Shown in pieces: positions 40,068-49,378 of a stretch of DNA of 64,000 bases; the stretch's first letter is position 1, and the number at the start of each line of letters is the position of its first letter. A model generated the notes under the pieces. It was given only the letters and a program-made list of their open reading frames with translations. It had not been told where the DNA came from and ran no database searches. Source of the stretch: Alphaproteobacteria bacterium (GTDB lineage Bacteria > Pseudomonadota > Alphaproteobacteria > CACIAM-22H2). The stretch covers positions 189,724 to 253,723 of the forward strand of contig JAFKFM010000006.1 in the NCBI GenBank assembly GCA_017308135.1. The letters run 5' to 3'. Position numbers and translations under genes: made by a program.

Positions 40068-41786
40068 ATGGAAACCGGCGCGCATTCAGCACAATTGCCG
40101 TTCCTGCGCGAGGCGCTCGTCTTCCTCGTCGCGGCGGGAATCATCGTGCCGGCCTTGCGCGCGTTGCGCGTGCCCGCCGCGATCGGCTTCCTTGCGGCGG
40201 GCATCGCGGTCGGGCCGTTCGGCATCGGGCGCTGGGCCGAGGCGTTTCCGCCGCTGGCGCATGCGACGATCGGCGATCCCGCGACGGTGCGCACGATCGC
40301 CGAGCTCGGCATCGTGTTCCTGATGTTCACGATCGGGCTGGAGCTTTCGTTGCGCCGCTTGTGGACGATGCGCGCGGCCGTCGCCGGCTGGGGCGGCGCG
40401 CAGATCGCGCTTTGCGGCGTCGCGATCGGCGCGGTCGCGTGGAGCTACGACAACGGCCTTGCCGCGATTCTCGCGATCGGCGTGGCACTGGCCTTTTCCT
40501 CGACCGCGATGGTGATGCACACGCTGTCCGAGCGCGGTCAGACGGGCGCGCCGATCGGCCGGTTCTGTTTCGCGATCCTGCTCGCCCAAGATCTCGCCGT
40601 CGTGCCGATACTGGTGGCGCTGGAACGCGCGGCCGGCGCACCGGGCGAGCCGTGGCTCGCGGCGGCGATTTCCTTCGCGGCGGCGGCGGGCATCGTCGCG
40701 GCCGGACGCTGGTTGCTGCGGCCGCTTTTCGCGCGCGCCGCCGCAACCCGCGCGCGCGAAGCCTTTCTGGCGATCACGCTGTTGACCGCGATGGGAGCCG
40801 CCGCAGGGACCGGCTGGGCCGGCTTATCCCCCGCTTTGGGCGCATTCCTGGCGGGCGTGATGCTGGGCGAAAGCGAGTACCGGCACGAAATCGAGATCGA
40901 TATCGAGCCGATCAAAGGCCTGTTGATGGGCCTGTTCTTCATGTCGGTCGGAATCGGCATCGACTTCGCGCTGATCGCGCGTTGGCCGCTGGCGATTCCG
41001 CTGTCGGTCGCGGGGCTGATCGCGTTGAAGACCGCGATCGTGTTCGCGCTGGCGCGCGGCGCCGGATTGCCGCACGCACGCGCGCTGCATGCCGGCCTGC
41101 TGATGGGACCGGCGGGCGAATTCGCCTTCGTCGTGCTGGGAGCGGCAATTTTCGCGGGCGCGCTCGACGCCGAAATCGGCCGCTTCATGTTGCTGGTCGC
41201 GACGTTGTCCATGGCCGCCTTGCCGGCCTTGGACGCGCTGGGCCGCGCGATGCGCGCCGCACCCGCCATCGCCGACGGCCCCGCCGACGGCGCACCGGAA
41301 GGCCACACGATCGTGTTGGGATTCGGGCGCGTGGGCCGCGTCGTCGCGCGCGCGCTCGACGAACAGGAAATCGCCTGGACCGCGATCGACGCCGATCCCG
41401 CCGCGTTCGCGCGCGCCGACGCGCCCAAAGGCCGCTTGATCTTCGGCGATGCGACGCGCGCCGCGATGCTGCGCAAAGCGGGTGCCGATTCCGCCGCCGC
41501 CGTGGTCGTGACGATCGACGATGCCCACGCTGCGTCGCGCGCGGCGCGCACGGTGCGTCAATACTGGCCGAAATTGCCGGTGCTGGCCCGCGCGCGCGAT
41601 ACGGCGCATGCGCTGGAATTGCGCGCGTTGAACGTGGCCGATCCCGTGCCCGAAGCGATCGAATCGGGATTGGCGCTGGCCCGTCAAACGCTCGACCAAT
41701 TGGGCCTGCCGCGCGAAACGGCGCTGCATCGGATCGAAACGCGCCGCGCCGCGGAATTCGCGCGCGCGCAAGCCGCACCCGATTGA
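40068..41786 (+). CDS. CPA2-family monovalent cation:proton antiporter with RCK_N domain
   Basis: A 572-aa KefB/KefC-like antiporter of the inner membrane. About 12 hydrophobic segments span residues 10-400 (RVPAAIGFLAAGIAVGP, FLMFTIGLELSLRRLW, ALAFSSTAMVMHTL and PALGAFLAGVMLGESE). The C-terminal Rossmann RCK domain starts at HTIVLGFGRVGRVVARALDEQ, with FGDATR and AVVVTIDD, and binds NAD(H) or related ligands to gate transport. It exchanges K+ or Na+ for protons; the ion is not resolved. GTG 40065 is an alternative start. Confidence 0.93.
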   Translation: METGAHSAQLPFLREALVFLVAAGIIVPALRALRVPAAIGFLAAGIAVGPFGIGRWAEAFPPLAHATIGDPATVRTIAELGIVFLMFTIGLELSLRRLWTMRAAVAGWGGAQIALCGVAIGAVAWSYDNGLAAILAIGVALAFSSTAMVMHTLSERGQTGAPIGRFCFAILLAQDLAVVPILVALERAAGAPGEPWLAAAISFAAAAGIVAAGRWLLRPLFARAAATRAREAFLAITLLTAMGAAAGTGWAGLSPALGAFLAGVMLGESEYRHEIEIDIEPIKGLLMGLFFMSVGIGIDFALIARWPLAIPLSVAGLIALKTAIVFALARGAGLPHARALHAGLLMGPAGEFAFVVLGAAIFAGALDAEIGRFMLLVATLSMAALPALDALGRAMRAAPAIADGPADGAPEGHTIVLGFGRVGRVVARALDEQEIAWTAIDADPAAFARADAPKGRLIFGDATRAAMLRKAGADSAAAVVVTIDDAHAASRAARTVRQYWPKLPVLARARDTAHALELRALNVADPVPEAIESGLALARQTLDQLGLPRETALHRIETRRAAEFARAQAAPD

Positions 41787-41839
41787 CAGCCGCACCCGCC
41801 CCATGCCCCACTCCGGGGCTTCGGGGGAGGAGCTAAGCC

Positions 41840-43543
41840 TTGGCGGATAATCGGCTTTCGGGTGCGGAAGCGTTCGTAAAGATTTTGACGGCGCATGGCG
41901 TCGATACGGTGTTCGGTCTTTGCGGCGACACGTCCTTGCCGCTTTACGACGCGCTCGCGCGCTTGGGCGGGCCCGGCGGTCACGGCATTCGCCATATCCT
42001 GACCCGCGACGAACGCTCGGCCGGTTACATGGCCGATACCTATGCGCGCGTGACCGGCAAGGTCGGCGTGTGCGAAGGCCCGTCGGGCGGCGGCGCCACC
42101 TATATTCTGCCGGCCGTCGCCGAAGCGAATGAAAGCTCGGTCGCGATGCTCGCCGTCACCACCGATATTTCGGTGTCGAGCCGGGGCAAATACACGCTGA
42201 CCGAACTCGATCAAGAAGCCTTGTTCCGTCCCGTGTCGAAATGGAACAAGGTCATCGACCGCGCGGCCGATATTCCCAACATCCTGCGCCGCGCCTTCCG
42301 CGAGGCGACGACGGGCCGCCCCGGTGCGGTGCATCTGGGCTTGCCCTACGACGTGCAGAAGGACGCGCTGGACGAAGCCGATGTGCGGGGCGATGCACGC
42401 TACGGCGTATTCCCCGCCTCGCGCGTCGGGCCCGATCCCGCCGACGTCAAGAAATGCGCCGAAGCGCTCGCCAAAGCCGTGCGGCCCGTGTGCATCGTCG
42501 GCGGCGGCGTGGTGATTTCGAACGCGCATGACGAATTGGCACGCGTGGCCGAAATACTCGGCATGCCGGTCGCGACGACGATTTCGGGGCAAGGCGCCTT
42601 GCCGGATTCGCATCCGTTGAGCGTGGGCGTCGTCGGCTCGAACGGCGGCACGTTGCCCACGCGCGCGTTGGTGGAGGGCGCCGATCTCGTTTTCTTCGTC
42701 GGCTGCCGAGCGGGCTCCGTCACCACCGAACGCTGGCGCTTCCCGGCGAAGGGGACACGCATCGTCCATCTCGACATCGATCCCGGCGTGATCGGCGCCA
42801 TCTATCCGACCGAAGCGGCGATGATCGGCGACGCGAAGCTCGGCCTCGCCGCGTTGGCCGGCGAACTCGCCAAACTTTCGCGCGCACCCGATCTGGGCGC
42901 GCCGGGCCGTGTGGCGCAAACGCGGCTGGAGCGCGAAGCGGCGTTCCGAGCACTTGCCCAATCGGACGATTCACCGATCAAGCCCGAGCGTTTGGTCGCG
43001 ACGATGGCGAGCTTGCTGCCCGAGGACGCGGTGATCGTCGCTGATCCCGGCACGCCCTGCCCGTATTTCTCGGCCTTCTACCCCAAGCGCCGCGCCGGAC
43101 GCTGGTTCGTGTCCAACCGCGCGCATGGCGCCTTGGGCTATTCGCTGCCCGCCGTTGTCGGGGCCGCGATCGGAAGGCCGCAAAGCAAATGCGTCGCCGT
43201 GATGGGCGACGGCAGTTTCGGTTTCGCCTGCGGCGAGATGGAAACCATCGCGCGCTTGAACCTGCCCGTGACGCTCGTCGTCGTGTCCAACGCCGTCTAT
43301 GGCTGGATCAAGGCGGGGCAGCGTTCGGGCTATGGCGCGCGTTATTTCTCCGTCGACTTCCAGCGCACCGATCACGCGCGCGTCGCCGAAGCCTTCGGGC
43401 TGAAGGCGTGGCGCGTCGAGGATCCGGCCGCGTTGAAGCCCGCCTTGAAGGCGGCGTTCGAACATGGCGGCCCGACTTTGGTCGACGTCGTCTGCCAACC
43501 CCTCCACGAAGCAAAGGCACCGGTGAGCGAATGGGTAGCGTAA
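41840..43543 (+). CDS. Thiamine-pyrophosphate enzyme of the acetolactate synthase type
   Basis: A 567-aa TPP-dependent enzyme with N-terminal, central and C-terminal domains of the ALS/POX superfamily. RDERSAGYMADTYAR holds the TPP-activating Glu, GPSGGGATY is the substrate-side loop and GDGSFGFACGEMETIARLNLPVTLVVVSN the TPP-Mg motif. It is not the biosynthetic ALS by context. The start is TTG at 41840, with GGGGGAGGAG upstream. It overlaps the Ldh gene by 13 nt, suggesting a joint catabolic role. Substrate unknown. Confidence 0.9.
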   Translation: MADNRLSGAEAFVKILTAHGVDTVFGLCGDTSLPLYDALARLGGPGGHGIRHILTRDERSAGYMADTYARVTGKVGVCEGPSGGGATYILPAVAEANESSVAMLAVTTDISVSSRGKYTLTELDQEALFRPVSKWNKVIDRAADIPNILRRAFREATTGRPGAVHLGLPYDVQKDALDEADVRGDARYGVFPASRVGPDPADVKKCAEALAKAVRPVCIVGGGVVISNAHDELARVAEILGMPVATTISGQGALPDSHPLSVGVVGSNGGTLPTRALVEGADLVFFVGCRAGSVTTERWRFPAKGTRIVHLDIDPGVIGAIYPTEAAMIGDAKLGLAALAGELAKLSRAPDLGAPGRVAQTRLEREAAFRALAQSDDSPIKPERLVATMASLLPEDAVIVADPGTPCPYFSAFYPKRRAGRWFVSNRAHGALGYSLPAVVGAAIGRPQSKCVAVMGDGSFGFACGEMETIARLNLPVTLVVVSNAVYGWIKAGQRSGYGARYFSVDFQRTDHARVAEAFGLKAWRVEDPAALKPALKAAFEHGGPTLVDVVCQPLHEAKAPVSEWVA

Positions 43544-44589
43544 ATATCACGCCGAAACGCGCGGTCGATCTGGTCGCGGCGATCGCGATGGCGAGCGGCT
43601 CGCCGGAATCCGAAGCGCGGGGCCTCGGCGAAAATCTCGTCGACGCTAATCTGACGGGCCACGACTCGCATGGCGTGTCGATGCTGCCGCTTTATATCGA
43701 CATGGTGCGCGCGGGCACGATGAATGTGGGTGCCAAGCCCAAGATTGTCGCCGAAACGGCGGCGACACTCGTGGTCGAAGGCAATCGCGGCTACGGCCAG
43801 ACGATCATGGCGCAGGCGACCGACATGTTGTGCGCCAAAGCCAAGAAATCGGGTGCGGCCGTTCTCGCCTTGCGCGAGACGCATCATATCGGGCGCATCG
43901 GCGCCTGGGCGGAGCGTTGCGCGGCACAAGGCCTCGCCTCGATCTTCCTGGTCGACGTCGTGGCGGTCGATGCGAAGGTCGCCCCGCATAACGGGCGCGA
44001 TGCGCGGCTCGGCACCAATCCGATTTGCTTGGGCTTTCCGCGCAAGGGCAAGCCGCCGATCGTCGCCGATATGGCGACGAGCCGCGTGGCCGTGGGCAAG
44101 ATCCGCGTCTCGCTCAACAAGGGCGAGCGGATCGCCGAAGGCCTGATCATCGACGCCGAAGGCAAGCCCAGCACCGATCCCGCGACGATGTTCACCGATC
44201 CGATGGGCGCGTTGCTGACCATGGCCGATCACAAAGGCTATGCGCTGTCGGTGATGATGGAGATGTTCGCGGGCGCTTTGGGCGGCGGACAGACGATCGC
44301 GACGCTGCAGCCGCATTTGAAGCGCATCGTGAATAATTGCATCGGCGTGGCGATCGATCCCGCGGCACTGGGCACCGAAGATACGATGACCGCCGAGGCC
44401 GATCGTATGGAAGCCTGGCTCAAAGCCAGCCCCAAGCGCGGCACGGACGAGGTGCTGCTGCCCGGCGAACCCGAGCTTGCCTCGCGCGGCAAACGCGCCG
44501 TCACGTTCCCGATCGACGACGGCACGTGGAAGCTGCTGGCCGACATCGCGCGCGATTACGGCATCGACGCGAAAACCTATCTCGCCTGA
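43531..44589 (+). CDS. Malate/L-lactate (Ldh_2-family) dehydrogenase
   Basis: A 352-aa NAD(P)-dependent dehydrogenase of the malate/L-sulfolactate/ureidoglycolate dehydrogenase family. It has GHDSHGVSMLP with the catalytic His region near residue 47, ETHHIGRIGAWAERCAA, GTNPICLGFP and DHKGYALSVMMEMFAGALGGG. The specific 2-hydroxyacid cannot be read. The ATG at 43531 lies inside the end of the TPP gene (13-nt overlap), so translation is coupled. Confidence 0.9.
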   Translation: MGSVNITPKRAVDLVAAIAMASGSPESEARGLGENLVDANLTGHDSHGVSMLPLYIDMVRAGTMNVGAKPKIVAETAATLVVEGNRGYGQTIMAQATDMLCAKAKKSGAAVLALRETHHIGRIGAWAERCAAQGLASIFLVDVVAVDAKVAPHNGRDARLGTNPICLGFPRKGKPPIVADMATSRVAVGKIRVSLNKGERIAEGLIIDAEGKPSTDPATMFTDPMGALLTMADHKGYALSVMMEMFAGALGGGQTIATLQPHLKRIVNNCIGVAIDPAALGTEDTMTAEADRMEAWLKASPKRGTDEVLLPGEPELASRGKRAVTFPIDDGTWKLLADIARDYGIDAKTYLA

Positions 44590-44591
44590 GC

Positions 44592-45512
44592 ATGCGCGGC
44601 GGCACGATCTGGCTTGTCCTGGCGGGCGCGATCTTGGTCGCGGCCGGCGGGGCGAGTCTGTTCGTGACCTTCGCACCCGCACCGCCGCCGCCAAGCGCAT
44701 CGCCGGCGCCGGCACCCGTCCCCGCACCGCAAGCGGCGGCACCGCAAACGGCGGCGCCTGCACCCGCGCCAGCACCGGTCGCGGCAACGCCCGCGCCGCC
44801 ACCGGCACAAAGCGGCCCGCTATCGGTCGATAGCCTGCCGCCGGGTTATGCGCTCGACACGTGGCAGCGCGCGCGCGGGGCAGCGGGCAAGATCGAAAGC
44901 GTGATGCTGACGACGGAGGAGCCGCTGCCGTCGCGTGCCTTGAACGATGGCGACGTGATCGAGATTTCGGGCTGGGCGGGCGACAACGATCTGGGGGCCC
45001 GCACCGCTTTCGTCGCGATCGCGATTTGCGGGCGCGTGATCGCGACCCCCGCCGTCGACGGGCAGCGCCCGGATATCGCGCGCGGCATCCATCCCAATCT
45101 CGGCCGATCGGGCTGGCGCGCGCGCGTGGCGATCGCGCATGTGCCGCGCTGCGCCGATGCGAAGCTCGAGATCCTCGCACCCATGGGCCCGTTCCCCTTC
45201 GCGGTCCCGCTCGATGGCGCCCGCGAATTGACGCTCGCTTCCGGCGGCACGGCGCCGGCATTGCGCGGGCCCGCCGCCCCGTTGCGCCGGGCGCCGACCG
45301 CAGCACCCGAGCCGCGCCGCTTGACCGTTCAAGGGACGGGCAACATCAATCTGCGCCGTTGTGCGTCGACCGAATGTTCGGTGCTGGGGGCGTTACGCGC
45401 CGGCGTGCATCAGGCGATCGTGGTGGAGAATGCGGCCGACTGGCTGCTGGTCGCCGTCCCATCGGCGGGCGCTTCGGGTTGGATCGCCAAGCGCGTGGCG
45501 CGTTTGGATTAG
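44592..45512 (+). CDS. SH3-domain protein with membrane anchor
   Basis: A 306-aa protein with one N-terminal transmembrane segment (GTIWLVLAGAILVAAGGASLFV), a Pro/Ala-rich linker (residues 30-75), a middle domain of unknown type and a C-terminal bacterial SH3b domain (GNINLRRCASTECSVLGALRAG, WIAKRVARLD). SH3b domains often bind cell-wall peptides. It starts 2 nt after the Ldh stop. Its stop shares 4 nt with the convergent corA gene. Confidence 0.82.
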   Translation: MRGGTIWLVLAGAILVAAGGASLFVTFAPAPPPPSASPAPAPVPAPQAAAPQTAAPAPAPAPVAATPAPPPAQSGPLSVDSLPPGYALDTWQRARGAAGKIESVMLTTEEPLPSRALNDGDVIEISGWAGDNDLGARTAFVAIAICGRVIATPAVDGQRPDIARGIHPNLGRSGWRARVAIAHVPRCADAKLEILAPMGPFPFAVPLDGARELTLASGGTAPALRGPAAPLRRAPTAAPEPRRLTVQGTGNINLRRCASTECSVLGALRAGVHQAIVVENAADWLLVAVPSAGASGWIAKRVARLD

Positions 45513-46498
45513 AACCAGCCGCGCCGCTTGAAATAGAGATAGGGCAGAATGGCGGAGGCGAGCATCGCCACAAGCGCCACGGGATAGCCGAAATCCCAGC
45601 TCAGTTCCGGCATGTTCGCGAAATTCATGCCGTAGATCGTGCCGACCAGCGTGGGCGGCATCAACACCACCGACACGACCGAGAACAGCTTGATGATGCG
45701 GTTCTGTTCGATGTTGATCTGGCCGAGCGTGGCGTCGAGCAGGAAATTGACTTTGCGCGCGTCGTAATCGGCGTGTTCCATCAGCGACACCACGTCGCGC
45801 GCCATCGACTTCAAACGCTGCTTGAACTCGCGCGCTTGTTTCTTGCCGTCGGCTTCCAGCGCCGTCGTCAGGAAACTCGACAGGCGTTGCAAGCCCAGCA
45901 TGCTTTCGCGCGCGGTGGAGCACAGATCGTCGAGCCGGCCCAGATCGCGCAACACTTGCTGCAGATCGCGCTCCTGCTCCACCTGGCGCGCGGGCTTGGT
46001 CGCGTCGTGGAAGATCGCGCGGCTGATCGCGTCGAGATCCAGACCGATCCGCTCCAGCACGTCGGCCAAGCGGTCGACGAAAGCTTCGATGAGGCCGAGC
46101 AGCACGTCGCCGCCCGACGGATGGCCGCCCGCACGCACCAGTTTCTGCGCGAACAGGTGCAACGGCCGCGGATCGTTGTAGCGCAACGTGACCAGCGACT
46201 GCTTGGCCAGCACGAAGGTGAAGGCGTCGGCGACCGGCTGCTTCTCGTCGGCGCGCGCCAGCACGGTGACGGTCATGAAAATGGCGCCGTTCTCGACGTA
46301 GTAGCGCGCCGACGGTTCGATCTCGCGCATTTCCTCGTGCGTGGGCAGCGCCAAGCCATAGGCGGCGTCGACGCGCGCGCGCTCGTCCGGCGTGGGCTGG
46401 AACAGATCGATCCAGACGGCGCCGTCGGGCAAGCTGTCGCCCGGGGCGATCTCGCGGCGCTCCAAACCCATGCCGACAGCGACGAAAGCGACGATCAT
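45509..46498 (-). CDS. corA: CorA-family magnesium/divalent cation transporter
   Basis: A 329-aa CorA with a large cytosolic N-terminal funnel and two C-terminal membrane helices. The pore signature YGMNFANMPEL sits after the first helix (VVSVVLMPPTLVGTI). The last residues KRRGWF are basic. It likely imports Mg2+ or Co2+. The start at 46498 (MIVAFVAVG) removes an improbable upstream extension. Its 3' end overlaps the SH3 gene by 4 nt. Confidence 0.95.
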   Translation of the reverse strand: MIVAFVAVGMGLERREIAPGDSLPDGAVWIDLFQPTPDERARVDAAYGLALPTHEEMREIEPSARYYVENGAIFMTVTVLARADEKQPVADAFTFVLAKQSLVTLRYNDPRPLHLFAQKLVRAGGHPSGGDVLLGLIEAFVDRLADVLERIGLDLDAISRAIFHDATKPARQVEQERDLQQVLRDLGRLDDLCSTARESMLGLQRLSSFLTTALEADGKKQAREFKQRLKSMARDVVSLMEHADYDARKVNFLLDATLGQINIEQNRIIKLFSVVSVVLMPPTLVGTIYGMNFANMPELSWDFGYPVALVAMLASAILPYLYFKRRGWF

Positions 46499-46592
46499 GC
46501 GGATTCCACTTCTCTGAGGCGCCTCGTGCCACAGAGACGGTGACCGGATCAACCGCGCGCGCGGTAACGGGAAGTTTTCTCGAAATTCGGAC

Positions 46593-46601
46593 TTACCCAC
46601 A
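46593..46601 (+). promoter_or_regulatory. DnaA-box-like site upstream of gcrA (one mismatch)
   Basis: TTACCCACA differs from the consensus TTATCCACA at one base. It overlaps an inverted repeat CCCACAA (46596-46602) / TTGTGGG (46607-46613). It lies 127 nt upstream of the gcrA start, before the candidate promoter. Confidence 0.5.
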
Positions 46602-46620
46602 ACCTATTGTGGGGAGGTGC

Positions 46621-46650
46621 TTGACGGTCATACCCATGGTGCTTCACAAT
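46621..46650 (+). promoter_or_regulatory. gcrA: Candidate gcrA promoter
   Basis: TTGACG (46621-46626) and CACAAT (46645-46650) are spaced 18 nt. Transcription would begin near 46657, just before the perfect DnaA box. The -10 is weak; a factor-dependent promoter is likely. Confidence 0.35.
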
Positions 46651-46670
46651 ATGTTGTAGGGGATATGGAG

Positions 46671-46679
46671 TTATCCACA
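46671..46679 (+). promoter_or_regulatory. Perfect DnaA box upstream of gcrA
   Basis: TTATCCACA is identical to the bacterial DnaA-box consensus. It lies 49 nt before the gcrA start. In Caulobacter, DnaA stimulates gcrA transcription, which makes this site functionally plausible. Confidence 0.65.
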
Positions 46680-46727
46680 AACTCTAGATGCCCCGAAAAA
46701 CCTTAGTGAAACCAAGGGGATGGCGCG

Positions 46728-47204
46728 ATGGATTGGACTCCCGAACAGATTTCGGAGTTGACCCGTCTGTGGGGCGAAGGCCTGACGACGGCCGAAATCG
46801 GCAAGCGCTTGGGCATCTCCAAGAACGCGGTGGTCGGCAAGGCGCATCGCCTGCACCTGCCCGCGCGCCCCTCGCCGATCAAGCGCACGGGCCCGCGCCC
46901 GCAGGTCTTCCGCCAGACGGCGACGGTCCGTCCATCCGCACCGCGTATCGCGGCGCCCCGCCCCGCCCCGGCGGCGCAAGCCCCGACCTCGGCCCAGGCG
47001 CTGCGCGCTTTGGCCAACCAGCCTTCCGCCAAGCGCCTGCCGATGATGGCGCTGAACTCGTCGACCTGCCGCTGGCCGATCGGCGATCCCGGCGACGCGG
47101 AATTCCATTTCTGCGGCGAGAAGGCCGAAGACGGCAAACCCTATTGCACGGCGCACGCGTCGATCGCCTATGTGAAGGTGAAGCCGCGCACCGTTGCCGC
47201 TTGA
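46728..47204 (+). CDS. gcrA: GcrA cell-cycle regulator
   Basis: A 158-aa GcrA, the alphaproteobacterial sigma-70 cofactor that acts at CcrM-methylated promoters. The N-terminal HTH is WTPEQISELTRLWGEGLTTAEIGKRLGISKNAVVGKAHRL. A Pro/Ala linker follows and the C-terminal sigma-binding segment has CRWPIGDPGDAEFHFCGEK and PYCTAHASIAY. The 229-nt upstream region holds two DnaA-like boxes and a promoter candidate; a single GANTC site lies farther upstream at 46502. A terminator follows. Confidence 0.97.
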   Translation: MDWTPEQISELTRLWGEGLTTAEIGKRLGISKNAVVGKAHRLHLPARPSPIKRTGPRPQVFRQTATVRPSAPRIAAPRPAPAAQAPTSAQALRALANQPSAKRLPMMALNSSTCRWPIGDPGDAEFHFCGEKAEDGKPYCTAHASIAYVKVKPRTVAA

Positions 47205-47231
47205 TATCCGATCGAAGTTCGGATTGATTTG

Positions 47232-47261
47232 AACGGGGCGTCCTTCGGGGCGCCCCGTTTC
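47232..47261 (+). terminator. Rho-independent-like terminator after gcrA
   Basis: AACGGGGCG (47232-47240) pairs with CGCCCCGTT (47251-47259), a perfect 9-bp stem with a 10-nt loop, followed by a short TTT run. It lies 27 nt after the gcrA stop and just before the next gene's start. Confidence 0.7.
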
Positions 47262-47275
47262 GCGTCGGAGGGGAC

Positions 47276-48751
47276 GTGTCCGAAGGGCTCGAGAACGGAA
47301 TCGCGATCGCCAAAGGCGGCGAAACGCATCTGCTGCGTCTGGAATTCGCCAACCGCCACGGTTTGATCGCGGGCGCCACGGGGACGGGCAAGACCGTGAC
47401 GTTGCGCGCGATGGCCGAAGGTCTGAGCGCGCAAGGCGTGCCGGTCTTCGTCGCCGACGTGAAAGGCGATTTGTCGGGCCTCGCCAAGCAAGGCGCCGAG
47501 AACCCCAAATTCCGCGCGCGCGCCGCCGAACTCGGCGTGCCCGATTTCGATTTCGCCGCGCCGCCCGTGCTGTTCTGGGACGTGTTCGGCGAAAACGGCC
47601 ATCCGCTGCGCGCGACGATTTCCGAAATGGGGCCTTTGCTTCTGGCTCGCCTGCTGGAACTCAACGACACGCAAGCGGGCGTGCTGCAGCTCGTGTTCAA
47701 TGTCGCGGACGACGAAGGCCTGCTGCTGCTCGATCTTAAAGATCTGCGCGCGCTGCTGACGCATGTGGCGGAGAACGCCGCCGAATATCGCGAGCGTTAC
47801 GGCAATGTCGCGTCGGCCTCGGTCGGCGCCATTCAGCGCGGGCTGCTGGCGCTGGAAGCCCAAGGGGCGGACAAATTCTTCGGCGAGCCCGAGCTCGACC
47901 TTCAACATTTGATGGGCGTGCTGCCCGACGGGCGCGGCATCGTCTCGGTGCTGGCGGCCGAAGTGCTGTATCAACGGCCCAAGCTCTACGCGACGTTCCT
48001 GCTGTGGCTGCTGTCGGAATTATTCGAACGCTTGCCCGAAGCGGGCGACGTGGCGAAGCCCAAGCTCGTCTTCTTCTTCGACGAAGCGCATCTGCTGTTC
48101 ACCGACGCGCCCAAAGCGTTGGTGGAAAAGGTCGAGCAGGTCGTGCGCTTGATCCGCTCGAAGGGTGTGGGCGTCTATTTCGTGACGCAAAACCCGCTCG
48201 ACATTCCCGACGCGGTGCTGGGCCAGCTCGGCAATCGCGTGCAGCACGCGCTGCGCGCCTTCACGCCGCGCGATCAGAAGGCGGTGAAGGCGGCAGCACA
48301 GACCTTCCGTGCACGGCCGGGGCTCAATACCGAAGCGGCGATTCTCGAACTCGCCGTCGGCGAAGCGCTCGTCTCCTTCCTCGACGCGAAGGGCACGCCC
48401 GTGCCCGTGGAGCGCGCGCGCATTGTGCCGCCGCGCACGCGATTGGGCCCGGTCGATGCCGGGGAGCGTTTGGGCCTGATCAACAACTCGCCGCTCTACG
48501 GCGTCTACGACGAAGCCGTCGATCGCGAGAGCGCCTACGAGAAACTGCAAGCCGCCAAGCCCAAGAAAGGCAGCGGCATCGCCGATGCGATTTTCGGCGG
48601 CACGACGCGCCCGGCACCCCGTGGCCGCGCGCAGCCCAAATCCTTCGGCGAACAAGTCGCGACGTCCGTCGCACGCTCGGTCGCGTCGTCGATCGGCCGG
48701 CAGATCGGCACGCGCATCGTGCGCGGCATTCTGGGGTCGATCCTCAAATGA
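47276..48751 (+). CDS. HerA/DUF853-family ATPase
   Basis: A 491-aa hexameric-motor-like ATPase of the HerA-FtsK superfamily. The Walker A is [16 protein letters not shown] near residue 33; the Walker B-like [10 protein letters not shown] and [12 protein letters not shown] sensor region follow, and [29 protein letters not shown] is the DUF853 arginine-finger region. The role is unknown; NurA-like partners are not nearby. The start is GTG at 47276 with GGAGGGGAC upstream. It overlaps the next gene by 4 nt. Confidence 0.9.
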   Translation: MSEGLENGIAIAKGGETHLLRLEFANRHGLIAGATGTGKTVTLRAMAEGLSAQGVPVFVADVKGDLSGLAKQGAENPKFRARAAELGVPDFDFAAPPVLFWDVFGENGHPLRATISEMGPLLLARLLELNDTQAGVLQLVFNVADDEGLLLLDLKDLRALLTHVAENAAEYRERYGNVASASVGAIQRGLLALEAQGADKFFGEPELDLQHLMGVLPDGRGIVSVLAAEVLYQRPKLYATFLLWLLSELFERLPEAGDVAKPKLVFFFDEAHLLFTDAPKALVEKVEQVVRLIRSKGVGVYFVTQNPLDIPDAVLGQLGNRVQHALRAFTPRDQKAVKAAAQTFRARPGLNTEAAILELAVGEALVSFLDAKGTPVPVERARIVPPRTRLGPVDAGERLGLINNSPLYGVYDEAVDRESAYEKLQAAKPKKGSGIADAIFGGTTRPAPRGRAQPKSFGEQVATSVARSVASSIGRQIGTRIVRGILGSILK

Positions 48752-49272
48752 GAATTCTGGTCGCGGTCTTTCTGCTGTTGGGATTCGGCGTGGCGAACGC
48801 GCAAACGTCGTCGCGCATCACGCCCGACACGGCGAATGTCGCCTGCATCGGCAAGGCCGACACGCCGCAATGCGCGACCGCGACCTTCTTCGCCTGCGCC
48901 GTGCGGCGCATGCCGGAGATTTGCGCCGTCGTGGGATTGGCCGAGCCGCCGCGATTGTTCGATACGCCGGTCGCGGTCGAATTTCTGTTCGATCGCGCGT
49001 CGATCATTCGCGAGCGCGACGTGACCGAAGATCTGCAACATTTCGCCTGGTTCAAGGCGGGCAACACGCTGGTCGAGGCGCAAGTGCGCCGCTGCGCGCC
49101 CGAAACGGCGGATTGTTCGGCCGAAGACTGGGCCGATTGGCAGGTCTATTTGGCGCCGATCGAGGGCGGAAAATTCCAAGTCGTCGGCTGGCGCGGCGAC
49201 AACGAAGCCGAAGGCCCGACCGAAATTCCCGACGCTTTCCAGCCGGCGCAGGCCCCCGAGTCCGCCCAATAA
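48748..49272 (+). CDS. Exported protein of unknown function
   Basis: A 174-aa protein with a signal peptide ([19 protein letters not shown]). I do not recognise the family. Mature features are seven cysteines, six of which could pair in the periplasm, and [18 protein letters not shown]-like and [17 protein letters not shown] segments. It is translationally coupled to the HerA-like gene by an ATGA overlap. An ECF sigma gene follows 106 nt later. Confidence 0.72.
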   Translation: MRILVAVFLLLGFGVANAQTSSRITPDTANVACIGKADTPQCATATFFACAVRRMPEICAVVGLAEPPRLFDTPVAVEFLFDRASIIRERDVTEDLQHFAWFKAGNTLVEAQVRRCAPETADCSAEDWADWQVYLAPIEGGKFQVVGWRGDNEAEGPTEIPDAFQPAQAPESAQ

Positions 49273-49378
49273 GCCTTTGGAAATCCGGCGGCTTCTGCCA
49301 TTATGTTGCCGCAATGTCACAGAGGACAGCCACCATCGTGACGCCGGCGAATAAGCCCCGTTCCCCATCGTTATCCCT

